From: Elysia marginata
Taxonomy: Eukaryota; Mollusca; Gastropoda; Plakobranchidae
Assembly (NCBI GenBank): GCA_019649035.1
Contig: BMAT01008245.1
Coordinates: forward strand, 45,403-97,969
Direction: 5' to 3'
Length of the DNA stretch: 52,567 nt
Shown here: positions 1-11,867 of the stretch, piece by piece
How positions within the stretch are numbered: position 1 is the first letter of the stretch
Layout: every line of letters starts with the position of its first letter
Notes under the pieces: generated by a model
Seen by the model: only the letters and a program-made list of their open reading frames with translations
Databases searched by the model: none
What the model was told of the DNA's origin: nothing
Made by a program: the position numbers and the translations under genes

Positions 1-50
1 AGAGAGAGAGAGAGAGAGAGACAGAGACAGAAACAGAGACAGAGAGAGAT
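1..50. repeat. (AG)n microsatellite at window edge
   Basis: The window opens inside an AG dinucleotide array that decays into AGAGAC and AGAAAC variants. It is a simple repeat cut by the window edge. Confidence 0.95.
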
Positions 51-211
51 GGAAAAATATGACAAAACCTCGACATAGGGTAGACTTTGCCAGTTGATAG
101 ACAAACTAAACAGGGCAGATGTTGACAAACCGGCCTGCAGGCTGGCAATCGGTCAGATAAGATGATAAATTAAACAACCACTGGACCGCCCGTCTCATTG
201 CCTCCCTCATT

Positions 212-423
212 TAAGACCGCGATCATACTGCGTCCGGCTCGTATCCAGCCCAGCAACAGAAAAAAGAGCAACTCGTTTACAGTGGGAAAAACCACCGTGT
301 GATCATACTCGTAGCTGCCAGTATGATCAGATAGTGTTTTTTTCCACTGTGTCACAGTTGCTCAATTTTTTTTCAGTTGCTGTGCTGGATACGGACCGGA
401 CGCAGTATGTTCGCGGCCTTAGA
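212..423. mobile_element. Long imperfect palindrome, foldback/MITE-like
   Basis: Two arms of about 100 bases are inverted copies of each other around a 10-base loop at 310-319. The inner stem pairs GATCATACT (301-309) with AGTATGATC (320-328). The outer part pairs CATACTGCGTCCGG (224-237) with its exact reverse complement at 396-409, and the tips read TAAGACCGCG and CGCGGCCTTA. The right arm is a few bases longer through small indels. The shape fits a foldback or MITE-type nonautonomous DNA transposon. No target duplication longer than a possible TTA is visible, so the class is inference. A 61-codon minus-strand open frame over it is a by-product of the arms. Confidence 0.6.
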
Positions 424-476
424 CACAAACGTATTGGATTGGGTGACATTTCTTTTACAATTTAAATATTGCTCAC

Positions 477-582
477 CTTTCAAGGCCACGCATTGCCCGT
501 TCCGCGAACATTCGTAAAAGCCGTAACAGGAGCAGTCTGCGTTCGTCTCACAAGTCCTGGTCTCAATATCAGCACAGTCTTT
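477..582 (-). CDS. Internal exon of a cysteine-rich, probably secreted protein
   Basis: On the minus strand a pyrimidine-rich acceptor ending GTCCAG precedes position 582, and a strong donor AAAG|GTGAGC follows 477. The 106-nt segment is open in the frame AAA GAC TGT and gives 35 residues starting KDCADIETRTCETNADCSC and ending NGQCVALK. Six cysteines are spaced C-x7-C-x5-C-x-C-x5-C-x5-C. This density and the closing NGQC are typical of small disulfide-stabilised extracellular modules (EGF-like or knottin-like), but the spacing matches no family I can name. Incoming phase is 0 and outgoing phase 1, so it needs partner exons. None was identified; the next exon downstream would lie under or beyond the palindrome and the window edge. 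It was recognised from splice signals plus cysteine pattern, not from length. Confidence 0.5.
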
Positions 583-2034
583 CTGGACACGAGAAACAAA
601 AAATGTATGAAACTCACGAACAGATGACTTGAAATTTTAGATAAGAAAAATTCGAAACTATTTTTCTTTACTATATGACTGTTCCATGAATTTAAAAAGA
701 ATTATTTAAGAGTACTTCCCCTTGGGCAATGGTGAGTTTATAGGATTAGACTCAGCACAAGAGTTATTCAAATAAACAACCTCGCCCACAGAAGAGTTCG
801 TTGGTGATCCCACCTTTTAAATTTTACTTTCAAGAGTTGGTTCCTGAAGCAGTCCCAAAAGGTATAATAGGCAGAGAAAAGAGCTCACTCATTGAGTCGT
901 CGCGATTTGGCATGGCAAGAGCGCCATTTTTTCTTCAAATTGTTTTGGGTATTCCTTGATTGATTTCCCCTGTAAGCACTACATGCGTGTTGTAGTATCA
1001 ACTTTTAAATTATTCTTAGAGCTCTTGTTCCACCTTATTATCGCACATCTTCTTTTTTTTCACACCGTTTTGCTTAGATCTTCACCATCAGCTCTCTTTA
1101 CTATTTCTTCAAAGCAGACATATAAAATATTTTAATAGATAAACTAAAAAAATATAACAGGTGTCTTTCACATGTACCAGGAGAATTACAAAAATGACGA
1201 TAAAGTAATCCATAGATATTGAGTCATTATTGCAAATTAATTTTTTTTCATACTATTTGGCATAGTATGTATATTTGGATACATGATATGTATTTCTGTT
1301 TTAAGTTGCTGAAAGGTGATTTTACAAAAAAAGAGGGCCAATCTCACTGGTATAGAAGATATAATGCAAACTTCGTCTTTTTATTTATAGTCATAGTACT
1401 CCTTACAACGTTAAGCTCTATATGATAATGTTGATTTTATACAAGTGGTGCTTGATGTGCTATAAGAAAATCTAGCATTAAGATAGACTACTTAAATTTT
1501 TCTTACACAACGAGAATAACTTAAACTATAGACTAAACTGAAAAGAGAAAATCATCTATTCAAAGGGAAAAAAATCAAATTGACATTTTCAAAGTATTTT
1601 GATAGATTAAAAAAGCCTTTGATATCGGTTTAAAAAAACCTCAAAATTTCTTGTAAGAAACATATTTGATGACTAATGATTAGCGGCGTGCGCTGACATG
1701 ATAAGAAAGTTTTATAATTTTTTTTTCAAATACAAGTTCATCTCCCAGGATTAAGTAACAGTTTGAAGAGGTTTCTAATTATAAGATTCTTTTACTTTTA
1801 CACACCTTTGCCTCTACCAAGTCCCCAGTTTCTCATAATACTCTCCTTCAACCACAAAAATTTTTCTTTTTCTACTTCCTACTGTGCCCTCTCACCAGTA
1901 TATAGGTAGAAGGAGGTCTAGCGACTAGTAGATAGGTAGACAGAAAATGGTTTGCCATTATCTTCTTACTCACACCTCTCTACATCTGCATCACAAGCAA
2001 ACTAAATTTTTTGTTATTTTCCTTTTCTTCTTAC
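583..2034. other. Noncoding AT-rich stretch
   Basis: Apart from the dispersed repeat at 711-862 I see no gene. Open frames here are short and rich in K, N, I, F and Y, as expected by chance. Confidence 0.6.
711..862 (+). repeat. Unnamed dispersed repeat 1, copy 1
   Basis: About 150 bases align in the same orientation with 7328-7473. Shared blocks include AATAAACAACCTCG, AGTTCGTTGGTGA against TGTTCGTTTGTGA, and CCCACCTTTT. The edges fade rather than ending at terminal repeats. I do not recognise the family. Confidence 0.6.
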
Positions 2035-2209
2035 AGAGTAAGAGTGGGAATGCCTCCGAATAAGCATCCTCGGGTAACTTAGCAGACATTAAACTCATCC
2101 CAGAGCTCAGAAGCGAAACCGGAAAGAGAGCAATAACAACTTTCAATATTCCCCTGTCGCAACGGAGCATCTCAGAGCGTAGAAATGAAATTAACATCAG
2201 AGCCCAGGC
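2035..2209 (-). CDS. Weak candidate internal exon
   Basis: On the minus strand CATCTGCAG ends just before 2209 and a donor CTCT|GTAAGA follows 2035. One frame is open across all 58 codons between them, starting AWALMLISFLRSEMLR and including a hydrophobic run VVIALFPVSLLSSGMSLM. An open run of this length is not rare by chance. The other strand also shows a good acceptor (CTTCTTACAG, ending at 2036) at the same place, which makes the call ambiguous. The outgoing phase does not fit the cysteine-rich exon at 477-582. No domain is recognised. Confidence 0.2.
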
Positions 2210-3276
2210 CTGCAGATGCCGCGTGACACGGCAACATCAGGACAAAAAAATGGACTGCTTTCTGCAAGGGGAAATTATAGGCAGTCAGCTCGGAGATTTG
2301 AGTTCGATATGAATTGACTTGACTTTAGATCCTGGCGTGGCGCATCACAGCTCCCCGTCTGGCTTTGTAGGGAAAGGGCGAGTCCAAGTCCACAGTGATT
2401 GACAATAGAGTAGAAAAGTGCGAAAGTATGCATGGACATTAATCGAACGCCTTTGCTAAGATGCATGTGTTCAAATGGTGAAAAGTAAAGAGCTGTTTTT
2501 TCATATTACAATGGCTTATTCATGAAATTTCTTTAGCCGTTTTTGGTGCATGCCTAGGGTTTTCAATGTGCCACAGAAACAAAAGCGCTGTGTCTAAAAA
2601 ATAGTAAAATAGATCGGAAAGAGCAATGAAAAGACGAAAAGAAGGTAATAGGCATAGAAGAGTAGATGAAAAGTTAAATAACTCACACACAATATAAATT
2701 GCTTCCTTGTACAGCGTTTAACACAGAAAACAAATAACTTTATGGCTACTGAATGACTTACCTCCCCTTGTCAAACGTAAATTAAAGGTTGGCAAAACTA
2801 CAGCTGTCTCGGAGGAAGGAAAGGTTATATAAAAACCCACCAACACACTAACACTTTATACAGACAGTTTTATGATAATCAACGAATTGAGGACCCCCGT
2901 GCAAAGGCGTCTGTCGGTAACACCTTAAGATGGTAGGAGAGACCCGAGGTTTCTCGCCTTACATAATTAGCCTCTCTATTTTTCCTGGACCACACCTCAC
3001 AATCTCGAAAGGGTAATGAGTTACCTTGTTATCTCGCTAATAATTGTAAGGAATTCCTGCTACTTCGGTCTTGGTGTCGAAGAGAGCAACAAAATAATGT
3101 GCCTATTGAAATAGAAAGTGTTAACGATTCTCACATAGGCAGATAATACGACGCTAGCCTGATTTTTCATTTCTTATATAATGAAACATCCTTCGAAAAC
3201 ATGTTAAGAATAATTAATACACTGAGGATAAATCATTGACAACTTCGAGTAGGCTGTAGTAAAAACCTACGGTCTT

Positions 3277-3277
<1 letters not shown>
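2210..3277. other. Noncoding stretch, nothing recognised
   Basis: I see no gene, repeat copy or RNA in this segment. Confidence 0.5.
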
Positions 3278-3531
<254 letters not shown>

Positions 3532-3544
3532 CATTCATTGAGCG

Positions 3545-4800
3545 TTTTCCCACAAAGGCTCAAATCGATTTAAACCATCAGAAACACAGATTCTAACAGC
3601 AATGAGTTCAATTTACAATATAAACGTATAAAAGAATGACAGTGTGAAAAAATTGTGTCTAGAAAAATACAAAAAGCAAAACGGGACAGATTATTTATAA
3701 TACTTAAATAATCAAACTACCCCCTTACTAATTAGGACTGTAAGAGGTTTTAAAGCAATGAAACAAACTTTTAATTTAAATTATTTTAAAGGTGAGGTAT
3801 CAAAGTATTTAAATTAACTAGTTTAAGGCGAAGAGCGATGTCTTCAAATTCTTTTAACAAAGAAAGTCTATAGGCAGAGGATACCCAGTTCGGCGAACAG
3901 TTCTAAAGGACAGAAGTAGAGTAATTCAATGATCTTCTTTTCCGTAGCTCTTCAAAATTTAATGTACCCTAGGTTTGACCTGAATTGATTTGATTTCAGA
4001 TCGCAGTTGCTTAGCAGGTCTATGATAGTTCTCAACCATATCATATAAGAAAGATGAGGAAAAGGGTCTTTCCGATATTAGTATGTTAGCACAGCAATTT
4101 TTTTAGATAATCCAAGACTTGACTGGGAGCCAGTGCAGCTCGTTTAAGACCAGGGTGATATTACTTTCTTTATTTGGACAGAGATCTTTATTTGACGAGC
4201 CGCACGATTCTGAACTTATGGTAGTTTAGAAATTCTTTTTGTCCGTTTTGCCTTGAGAAAGTGCATTACAATAGTTGGTTCGAGAAATAACAAAGGTTAA
4301 TGGTAAGGTCTTATTTCGCTAACTTTTAAAAACGTTTTAGGCCGTTCAATAGAATGAGAAGATGGTCGAAAAAATGTCAAAATGTACATAAATTATGCCG
4401 ATCAGCTTACAACTGGAGTTAAAAAAAAACCCAACCAAACCCATTTTTAATGAGTTCATCAGTTGTAATGAATTATTTATCGGAAATTGTTTAGCAGATG
4501 TTAGACGAGGTATAATGACATCTGATGTTAAAGGTTTGTAATTTTTTTATACTCTTTATTATTTCCTTCAAACTCTAGTAATAGAATTCGAATCCTAGGT
4601 TTTAATTACGAGGATAAAAGTTTAGTATGCACGAAATGCCAGTGTTATTGTTTTAATTGTTATGACAACTTTCCTGACTTTAATCTTAGCTTTTCTGAAA
4701 AATAAAACAGCCAAGTAGAGTATCTCAACAGAGAATTGACCAACAAGCCATCGAAATTCACGTGACATTTTTTCGTATGTTGAAAAAAAATTAAAAAGAA
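3545..4800. other. Noncoding stretch, nothing recognised
   Basis: AT-rich DNA with no supported gene. A 93-codon minus-strand frame at 4622-4903 runs through the degenerate repeat that follows and is low-complexity. Confidence 0.5.
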
Positions 4801-5125
4801 ATTTTTGAGCTCCTAAATTCAACGGATAAATTTTAAGCATAATTTTTGGAGCTTCTAAATTGATCGGATAAAATAGAATAGAATAAATCTTTATTGATCC
4901 CATTTTGAGAAATTGAATTTAAATTGCATACTTTAGTTCTAAAATGGATAGAATAAAATATATTAAATAGTTTTAGAGTTCCTCAATTGATCAGATACAG
5001 TTTTAGGCAATTTTTTAGTTGCTCAATTCATGGGATAAAAATTAAGTACAATATTTTCAGCCCCTAAATTAATCGAATATTATGTTTGTAAAACTTTTTC
5101 AGTTCCTAAATTGAGTAAATACAAT
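4801..5125. repeat. Degenerate tandem repeat, roughly 40-50-bp unit
   Basis: A phrase resembling TTTTTGAGCTCCTAAATT followed by GATCGGATAAA recurs about six times with many changes (near 4803, 4843, 4971, 5018, 5057 and 5097). It is an old diverged tandem array, interrupted at about 4876-4970 by a retroelement tail. Confidence 0.55.
4876..4935 (-). mobile_element. 3'-tail relic of a non-LTR element
   Basis: Read on the minus strand, this is a short 3' end AAATGGGATCAATAAAG followed by a TTCTA-type tail. The same kind of ending, with GGATCAATAAAA and an ATGTT-type tail, recurs at about 22505-22560. Short A-rich 3' ends carrying a microsatellite are typical of LINE or SINE tails. The rest of the element is absent. 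Confidence 0.45.
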
Positions 5126-7327
5126 CATAGTAGAATCAATTAAAATTTTTTTTATGTGACAACTTGATCTCTAGGGAAGAATACGAAGGGCTTTAAAGCG
5201 AGAAAGCGACAAATATTGTTTTAGAAAAAGCTGAGAAAAAGGGCAAAAGGTGTGATTTTTTTCTTCTTTGTCTTGGTATTTTATCTCAGAGTATTGGTTG
5301 TTAAACATTAATAAGACCATTTTTTTCAGGAAAATAACATCTCTGACAGAAATAGGTAATGGAAATAAGTAGTTTTTACAACAAGAAAATTCCCAAAATT
5401 TTCAAAAATTGATAAGTCCTTATTTGTCTAGCAGCCCTTCATATCAATTGAAAGAACAATTATTATAATGCTAAAAATGCTCCAAGCCCATTTTAGTTTT
5501 TTTACTTTGGTTAAATTTAAAATCAAACCAATGCACTGCATGAATGTAAATATGAAACAGAATACCAACAATTTAACATTGCCAAACGCAGAACGTCATC
5601 TATGTTTATAACAATTTGTTATAATTTAAAAGCACAATTAAAAAAACGGCAACAGCTTTTAAACTTTGTGTAGCTTGTACTATTTTACCACCCAAAAAAA
5701 AAAAAAAATTCAGAAAAAGTTACCTTTTGTAACAATTGTAAACGGTTTTATCTTACTAAGACGTAGAAGCAAACCGGGAGACTACAATAATATTATGAAA
5801 AATAACAGTTTCATAATGTTTTCCGACATGGCGCTTATGTCTCCACCCCCTAATAAACCTATTTTTGACATGATTAAAACGGAACACAGTCCTGTAGAAC
5901 AATATATGACAAACAATAGACAAACAAAAATTGAAACACGAAGTTTTGAAGAATTAATTACTGCATGTATTTTAGTTGAAAGGCACAAATTAATTGACTG
6001 AAAACTAAAAGATTTGTTTTATCAAACAAACAGAAAGAATTGAAAATATCAGTTAGGATCCAAAAGACGATTACACAATAATGCATAGGCTAACCAGCAA
6101 CCGTAAATAGAACAAGAAAACAACAAAGTCTAGCATGACAAACAAGTTTTCCCAAGAGCGGACAGCGTTTTGCGTCATTAATTTGTTAACATCATTTCCT
6201 TCTCCACACATTGTTAACTATAAAAAAAAACCCCACCATGATTCAGTTAATGAGCTATGCGATCTATCCAACCTCCTACATGCAATAACATTATCATATC
6301 ATTAGAAATATGAAACTATGCCTGCTTTTAGCATCTCAGACAACTGAAAGTAGGAGTCTTAAAAAAAGGCTTGTTGAACGAAACTAACTAAAAAAATCAC
6401 AAATATTTAAAGTATCTGAAATCAGTTAAACAATTATAACTTTTTTGAAGGTCTGGCCAAAAACAGACATACTCTCAAATTGTATATCTTTTTATTTAAA
6501 AAAATAGCTCAAACGTATATCACTAAACTCATCGCTCTCTTTTTAATCTCACAAACATCTGACAAAAGATTTTATGAAAAAAAAACCAACATTTTTCATC
6601 ATAAAAAAAACCAGAGGATAAAGAGGCAAAGTTTGTGTTATTTGTTCTTTGGCAATTCATGTTTATTTCAAAGTTTGGACATTATTTACAATATGACCTT
6701 ATGTATGCAAATGACATCGTCTCCAAGTGAAAGAGAAATGGCAGTACGTTGTTTTCACTCAATGTGTCAACATTTCAACAAATGGACGTAATGCGTTTCA
6801 TCACGAAACGCTTCCCAGACTAGACATATTGATTTTTTATACAATAATACAGGCTTGTGATAAGAAAAAACCCAAATAAATTGACAAAGAACGCATGCTT
6901 TGCAAAATCATCTAATAAGTCAACACATCGAAAGCCTTTAAAAAAATAACATGTCTCTAATTATTTATGGGAAGAAATTTTGGCCGTGAAAAATTCTCTC
7001 TGCTAGCCACAGTCGTGTTGAATAAAATGGGATTCATTTTCTGCAACGGCTGTAACTGCTAGAAAAAAGGTTTTCTCTCTGTGTCAAAAGTTAGGGGTTT
7101 GCACGAGTGGGTGTCTTACGAGCAATATATTTCAGAAATGGCGTGCTGCAGCTATGTTGGGTCTATGCCACAACCAAAGCAATTTGAATAAAAAGACAAT
7201 TTGAGAAATTCCATAGTCATAGCTTGTCTGTGTTAAAAGCCTCGCGCATTTAACTTGTGAAAATGGTGAAACACTGCTGAAATATAAAATGTTGCATATT
7301 GTTTTCTTAAAATAAAAACCTTCAGAG
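5126..7327. other. AT-rich noncoding stretch
   Basis: Contains homopolymer A runs (for example 5694-5708). Open frames of 103-111 codons at 5666-6001 and 6480-6791 have chance-like K/N/I/F composition, no domain and no splice or start context that I would trust. No gene is called. Confidence 0.5.
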
Positions 7328-7473
7328 TAGTTTCCCTTGGACAACGATGAGGTTTTAGGCTTAGATCGAGCACTAGAGCTTTCGAATAAACAACCTCGTC
7401 CAGAGAAGTGTTCGTTTGTGAGCCCACCTTTTGAAATGCACACCTAAGAGAGCTTTGTCGTGAAACAATCCTA
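7328..7473 (+). repeat. Unnamed dispersed repeat 1, copy 2
   Basis: Second copy of the repeat at 711-862, same orientation, 6.6 kb away. The overlapping minus-strand frames of 82 and 103 codons lie on the repeat and are not supported as genes. Confidence 0.6.
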
Positions 7474-8896
7474 TAGACCATGTTTTTGACGGGACGAAAG
7501 TGAGCTTTTTAGTAATGTAATATGATTTTTAACAAGTTTCTAGTGAAACCCACGTGCAGTTTAGGAAAAAAAATTAGAAAAAAGCGTATCACATCAACAT
7601 CAATACACAACAACATTCTGCTTTACAGACATGTCCCTTATCGCCATATATAGATCTAATTGCGGCTGCCACATTATGGCCCAATTCGACAATCTTTCGT
7701 CATCGTTATCTTTCCTTGCTTTGATCATTTACTATGTAGAAATTAAGTGTTTTCATAACTTTTTTTCTTTAGAAATTTTTGAACTCGATTTTTGGTCATT
7801 TCGTCATGTCCGTCGATCAAGACCTAACCTTTTTAACTTTGCATAAAAGCTTTATTTGACTGTTTTTCTCTTTTGGTGAATAGAGCAATGAAAGACACGG
7901 AGGGAAGGAAAGAAGTTTTACAGTTAATGTCAACGATTTCGAATAATCCTATCCGTTCAACAGTGACAAAAATCGTTATGTCCCTATCATTATAACAGGT
8001 CATTATCGGAGAGGAGGTAGTATTGTCAGGAAAATGATATAGGTATAAAAATTCCATTTTTTCCAATCAGGGATAAAGTTGGCACTGAACGACGAGGTCT
8101 TACAGTCGCAGCCCTCAGTTTTCTTTTCATAGCACTTACTATTTTCATCATTCCGTTTCGTTAGACCATCGCGGTATTGCTACATCCGCTTCAATATGAA
8201 GCCCACTTTTAAGAGAAAAGACATGATCGAGAACTATTTTCCTGAATAAGCTTCTAGATGTATACCTTAGTACCTAGGAATTTTCAGATTTTTATAAAGG
8301 CCTAAGACTGACACAAACTAGTTTTTATCACACTGCTCCTAGGTCCAGACTTGGTTATATCCATTGCTAGGTGTGTAATTTACAACCATATCTAAATATT
8401 TTCACATTAGGTCAATGTAAAAGTGGATAAGACAAGGATGAGCATTTAAAAAAACCGTTGTATCTTTTCTTCTTTGAAAACAATTTTATATTTGTATGAA
8501 ACTTTGTCTATGTACGGCATGAGGAATAAATAAAAATTGGACTGTCATCATAATAATGGTCACTTCCGTAACGTCTAAATGCTGCTAAAAAAGTCAATAT
8601 GAAAAGTTCATAGTTGTTTATGGTTTGAGTTAGCTAGAAATGGTATTTTTTTACCGTTAAGAGTGTAGCTCGTTAGAAAGATGTTGGCTTTTAGTGGCAG
8701 AACTATGTTCGGACTTGACTGATGACGCGAAAAAAGAGAAACTCAATGACTTATCGTATAAATCATTGTTAACAATAACGCAGTTTGTTTGTAAAATTTA
8801 CAGAAATGGTTCAATAGCTGCTTGAAATAATACAAGAATTTTGGTTGATTTGGTAGCTGAAACGTACAAAAAGAGTGTTAATGTTGTGTCACCGCC
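7474..8896. other. Noncoding stretch, nothing recognised
   Basis: I see no gene or repeat copy in this segment up to the LINE 3' end. Confidence 0.5.
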
Positions 8897-9146
8897 ATAA
8901 CAATAATAATAATATCTAAATTTATATAGCGCCTTTTACAATAATTATTTAAAGTCTCAAGCGCTTGACAAAATAAAAGCTACACAGTTTCTTTCATACA
9001 AGTTTTCAAAAACATGGGTAACGTAGACAATTGGAAATTGAAGAAAAAAATCAATTGAAAAAACAAAGATAGATATATCAAATACAAGAAAACATGGACA
9101 AGAAAAATTGTAAATTTAGGGTTCCTAATAAATTTCTTATAATGGT

Positions 9147-9434
9147 TCAGTTTTTAAATAAGTATGTCTTCAGAACTGATTTCAATCTAGATAATGATTC
9201 GGACTGTTGGACTGATAAGGGTAGACGGTTCCAAACATCTGGGCCCTGGAAAGTAAAAGCTCTGTCCCCGTAGGTTTTCAATTTTGTTCTAGGTTTGGCT
9301 AACAAATTCTTCTTTTCTGATCTTAAAGTCCCTGTAGGAGTGTAAGATGTAAACATAGTACTCAAAGAGGTTGGATAATTTGGAAGATTTAAACATTCAA
9401 ATACAATAGCTGCTGCTTTATACTCAATGCGCTG
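9147..9434 (-). pseudogene. LINE reverse transcriptase C-terminal tail
   Basis: It is in frame with the RT core after the TAA: QRIEYKAAAIVFECLN, then KPRTKLKTYGDRAFTF and DVWNRLPLSV, ending LKTYLFKN and a natural stop at 9147. This is the conserved end of CR1/L2-type proteins. About 250 bases of 3' UTR follow down to 8897. Confidence 0.85.
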
Positions 9435-10212
9435 TTAAACTGGTAGCCAATGCAACTCTTTCAATAAAGGTGTAGCATGATCACTTCTCTTCTTCCTATG
9501 TACCAATTTTGCAGCGTTGTTTTGAACTTGCTGTAATTTAGCAATTTTAGATTCAGAGATCCCAGTCATTAAAGAATTGCAATAATCTAATTTTGAATTT
9601 ACAAAAGCACAGACAAGTTTATTTGTTGCTTCAACAGAAAGATAAGGTCTAATGTGGGCAATTTTTCGAAGTCCTTGGTAAAAAGAGCGTCTAATCTTTG
9701 AAATTTGATCATTCATGGTAAAACTATTGTCTATCATTACTCCAAGGTTTTTTACACAGGTAGAGAAAGAAATTTCTTTGCCACACAGTTTAAATTTTGA
9801 CACATCAATAGATTTCAGTTTTGATGGAGTTCCAACAATCATCAATTCAGTTTTATCCTCATTTAATTTTAAAGCATTGGCTGCCATCCATGAGGAGATT
9901 GCTTTCACACACTCATCAAGAGATTCAAGGGATGAACTTATTTGAGTCACGTCTACTGAAGTATAAATCTGGGTGTCATCAGCATACTTATGAAAAGAAA
10001 AATTAAACTTCTTAAGGAGGTTACTGAGAGGCTGTGTGTACAAAGAAAACAAGATTGGACCTAATACAGATCCCTGGGGGACACCATACTTCATGAGGGT
10101 TGGTACAGATCTTACATTCTCAATTATAACTGACTGGTGTCTATTTGATATATATGAGCTAAACCAGCACAACGCAGTTTCTGATATGCCAAAAGTTGTT
10201 TTTTGTCTATCT
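9435..10212 (-). pseudogene. LINE reverse transcriptase core, catalytic block A deleted
   Basis: After the deletion junction the frame resumes with TTFGISETALCWFSSYI. It contains GVPQGSVLGP (residues 30-39 of the 245-codon segment from 10172) and the catalytic YADD (63-66), followed by the thumb and connection region ending LKELHWLPV. The first catalytic aspartate block, which in this family reads roughly LDLSAAFDTIDH, is missing between about 10213 and 10195. The copy therefore cannot polymerise DNA. A TAA at 9435-9437 replaces the usual basic codon after HWLPV. Confidence 0.88.
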
Positions 10213-10338
10213 AGCAGTCATGCAAAGCAAGTACTGACACCAGACCCTCGTCAGTGGCATTTAATAGATCCGTTGTCACTTTAAGTAATGCAGTCTCTGT
10301 GCTGTGGAGTGATTTATAAGCAGATTGCAGCTCTTCTA

Positions 10339-11055
10339 CTAGGTCATTTTTGCAAGGTGTTCCATTAATTGCTTTAAAACTACCTTCTCAAGGATTTTAG
10401 TGAGAAAAGGTAAGTTGGATACCGGTCTATAGTTCTTATAAACATTTCTATCCAGATCATCTTTCTTTAAGAGTGGCTTCATGAGTGATTCTTTAAGTTC
10501 ATTAGGTACACAGCCAGACAGAAGCGAGTCGTTAATGATCGTGGTAATATGAGGAAGGAGAACATCAAGACATTGAAAAAATAAAGCTGATGGCAATGGA
10601 TCGAGAGGACATGACTTATTTGGTGAACTGAGAATTATTTCTTTAACTTGGGACTCGTTCACCAATTTGAACTCGGATAACAATTTACCATGGAATTCTT
10701 CACATGTTGGAAATTGCATGCCATTTTCTAGGCACAGGTTTGATCTGATGGTATCAATCTTATCGACAAAAAATGACATCAAATTTTCACAAAGTTTATC
10801 ACATGGTACATAATCTGGAAGAGTGGCTTTTTTCTCCTTGCCAAGTAACTGATTGGTCAAACTAAAAAGTTCCTTGATAGAGCCACTGCTTAACACTTTT
10901 TCATTTAAGTATTGTCTCTTTTCTGAAACAACAATACTTTTTGTGTTCTTCCTGTGGTGGATGTAGATGTCTCTGTGTACTTGGGTCCCCAGCTTCCTCC
11001 GTTGACGCTCTGCCTGGCGCTGCTTCTGCTTTGCTGCTTTCACCGCTGGTGTAAT
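10339..11055 (-). pseudogene. LINE linker and N-terminal reverse transcriptase fragment
   Basis: It continues the endonuclease frame after the TAG at 11056-11058. A basic linker rich in K, R and Q leads into NKSCPLDPLPSALFFQCL and YKNYRPVSNLPFLTKILEKV, the conserved early RT blocks of CR1/L2 elements. The frame breaks near 10350. The continuation (residues such as LQSAYKSLHSTETALL) is in another frame and runs to a TAG at 10211-10213. The open segment has no initiator of its own. Confidence 0.85.
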
Positions 11056-11847
11056 CTATGGTGCTGGCTTGCGTGGTTTGACGCTGATCTCTCTCTCCGC
11101 GGCATGCTTATCTAAAATGTCTTTTATGTTGTCTTTGAGGGCCACATATGTCATGCATTCAATTTGCTTAAGAGATGTGTTGATATCTGATGTAAAGATG
11201 TCCATGTCAATAGATTTTAAATGTCTTGATTTAACTTTCTGTTTCACACCGGGTGGTACACTCAATTTCAGTAGGAAAGACACAACGAAATGATCTGAGA
11301 TACATTTATCCTCTATGCAAAGATCACGAATGTCATGTTGGAGTTCTCTGACCAATAATAAGTCCAACATATGGTTTTTACGATGGGTGGCTTTATAAAC
11401 AAGTTGGTGGAGATTGTGTTCCTCTAGAACCGTTTTCAATCTTTGAACGTAGGGTGCATTGTCAGTTTCAAAATGCAGATTAAAATCCCCTGTAATCAAC
11501 AGTTCTTTCTCCTTGTTTAACGATTCAAGAAACATAGGGAAACCATTAAACAATTGGTCCCATGCTATTCCGTGTTTCTTTTTAGGATGCAGTCTGTAGA
11601 CACAGACACACGTGAGATACGATTTTGATGTTTTAATGTTCACTGTTAACTGTTCAAAAGAATCACTATGTCTAGTTTTGTCTTCTTTGATGATTTTTAT
11701 GGCTGTTTTATAAAAGAGCGCAATGCCACCGCCTTCTCTAGTTGTTCTAGGTGCAGAGATGAAGGTGTAACCAATTGGTACCATTGCTGCTATTTTTGCT
11801 TCATCCCCATGTCCGTAACACACACACGCGCACACACATAGGTTCAA
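11056..11847 (-). pseudogene. LINE endonuclease domain, 5'-truncated
   Basis: This 263-codon open segment codes for the endonuclease/exonuclease/phosphatase fold that nicks target DNA for LINE insertion. Visible landmarks are REGGGIALFYK (residues 37-47), the catalytic GDFN (120-123), LDLLL (161-165) and SDHF (184-187). The first ten residues, MNLCVCACVC, are only translated CA/TG microsatellite. The true N terminus, with the first metal-binding residues, is absent. The segment ends at a TAG, but the same frame continues at once into the linker and reverse transcriptase. This is therefore a nonsense mutation, not a natural C terminus. Confidence 0.85.
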
Positions 11848-11867
11848 ACTTAATCACGTTTTGTTTG

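Larger units (their letters stand above)
8897..11847 (-). mobile_element. Decayed CR1/L2-type non-LTR retrotransposon (LINE)
   Basis: The element is antisense to the window. Reading from 11847 down it holds a partial apurinic-type endonuclease, a reverse transcriptase with YADD, a C-terminal tail typical of CR1/L2 elements (GDRAFTFQGPDVWNRLP), and a 3' UTR. The 3' end reads GGCGCTATATAAATTTA followed by an ATT-type microsatellite. The 5' end is lost inside a CA/TG repeat at 11817-11840, so ORF1 and the endonuclease N terminus are missing. The body carries an in-frame TAG (11056-11058), a frameshift near 10345-10352, an internal deletion near 10195-10213 and an in-frame TAA (9435-9437). It cannot move by itself. 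No target duplication could be found. Confidence 0.9.

Noticed and set aside
5666..6001. 111-codon plus frame
   Set aside because: AT-rich chance composition, starts beside an A homopolymer, no domain, no splice or start support.
9715..10284. Plus-strand ORFs over the LINE
   Set aside because: Antisense shadows of the reverse transcriptase.
8897..11847. Endogenous retrovirus or LTR element
   Set aside because: No LTRs, protease, integrase or gag. The endonuclease plus RT with a microsatellite 3' tail is a non-LTR element.
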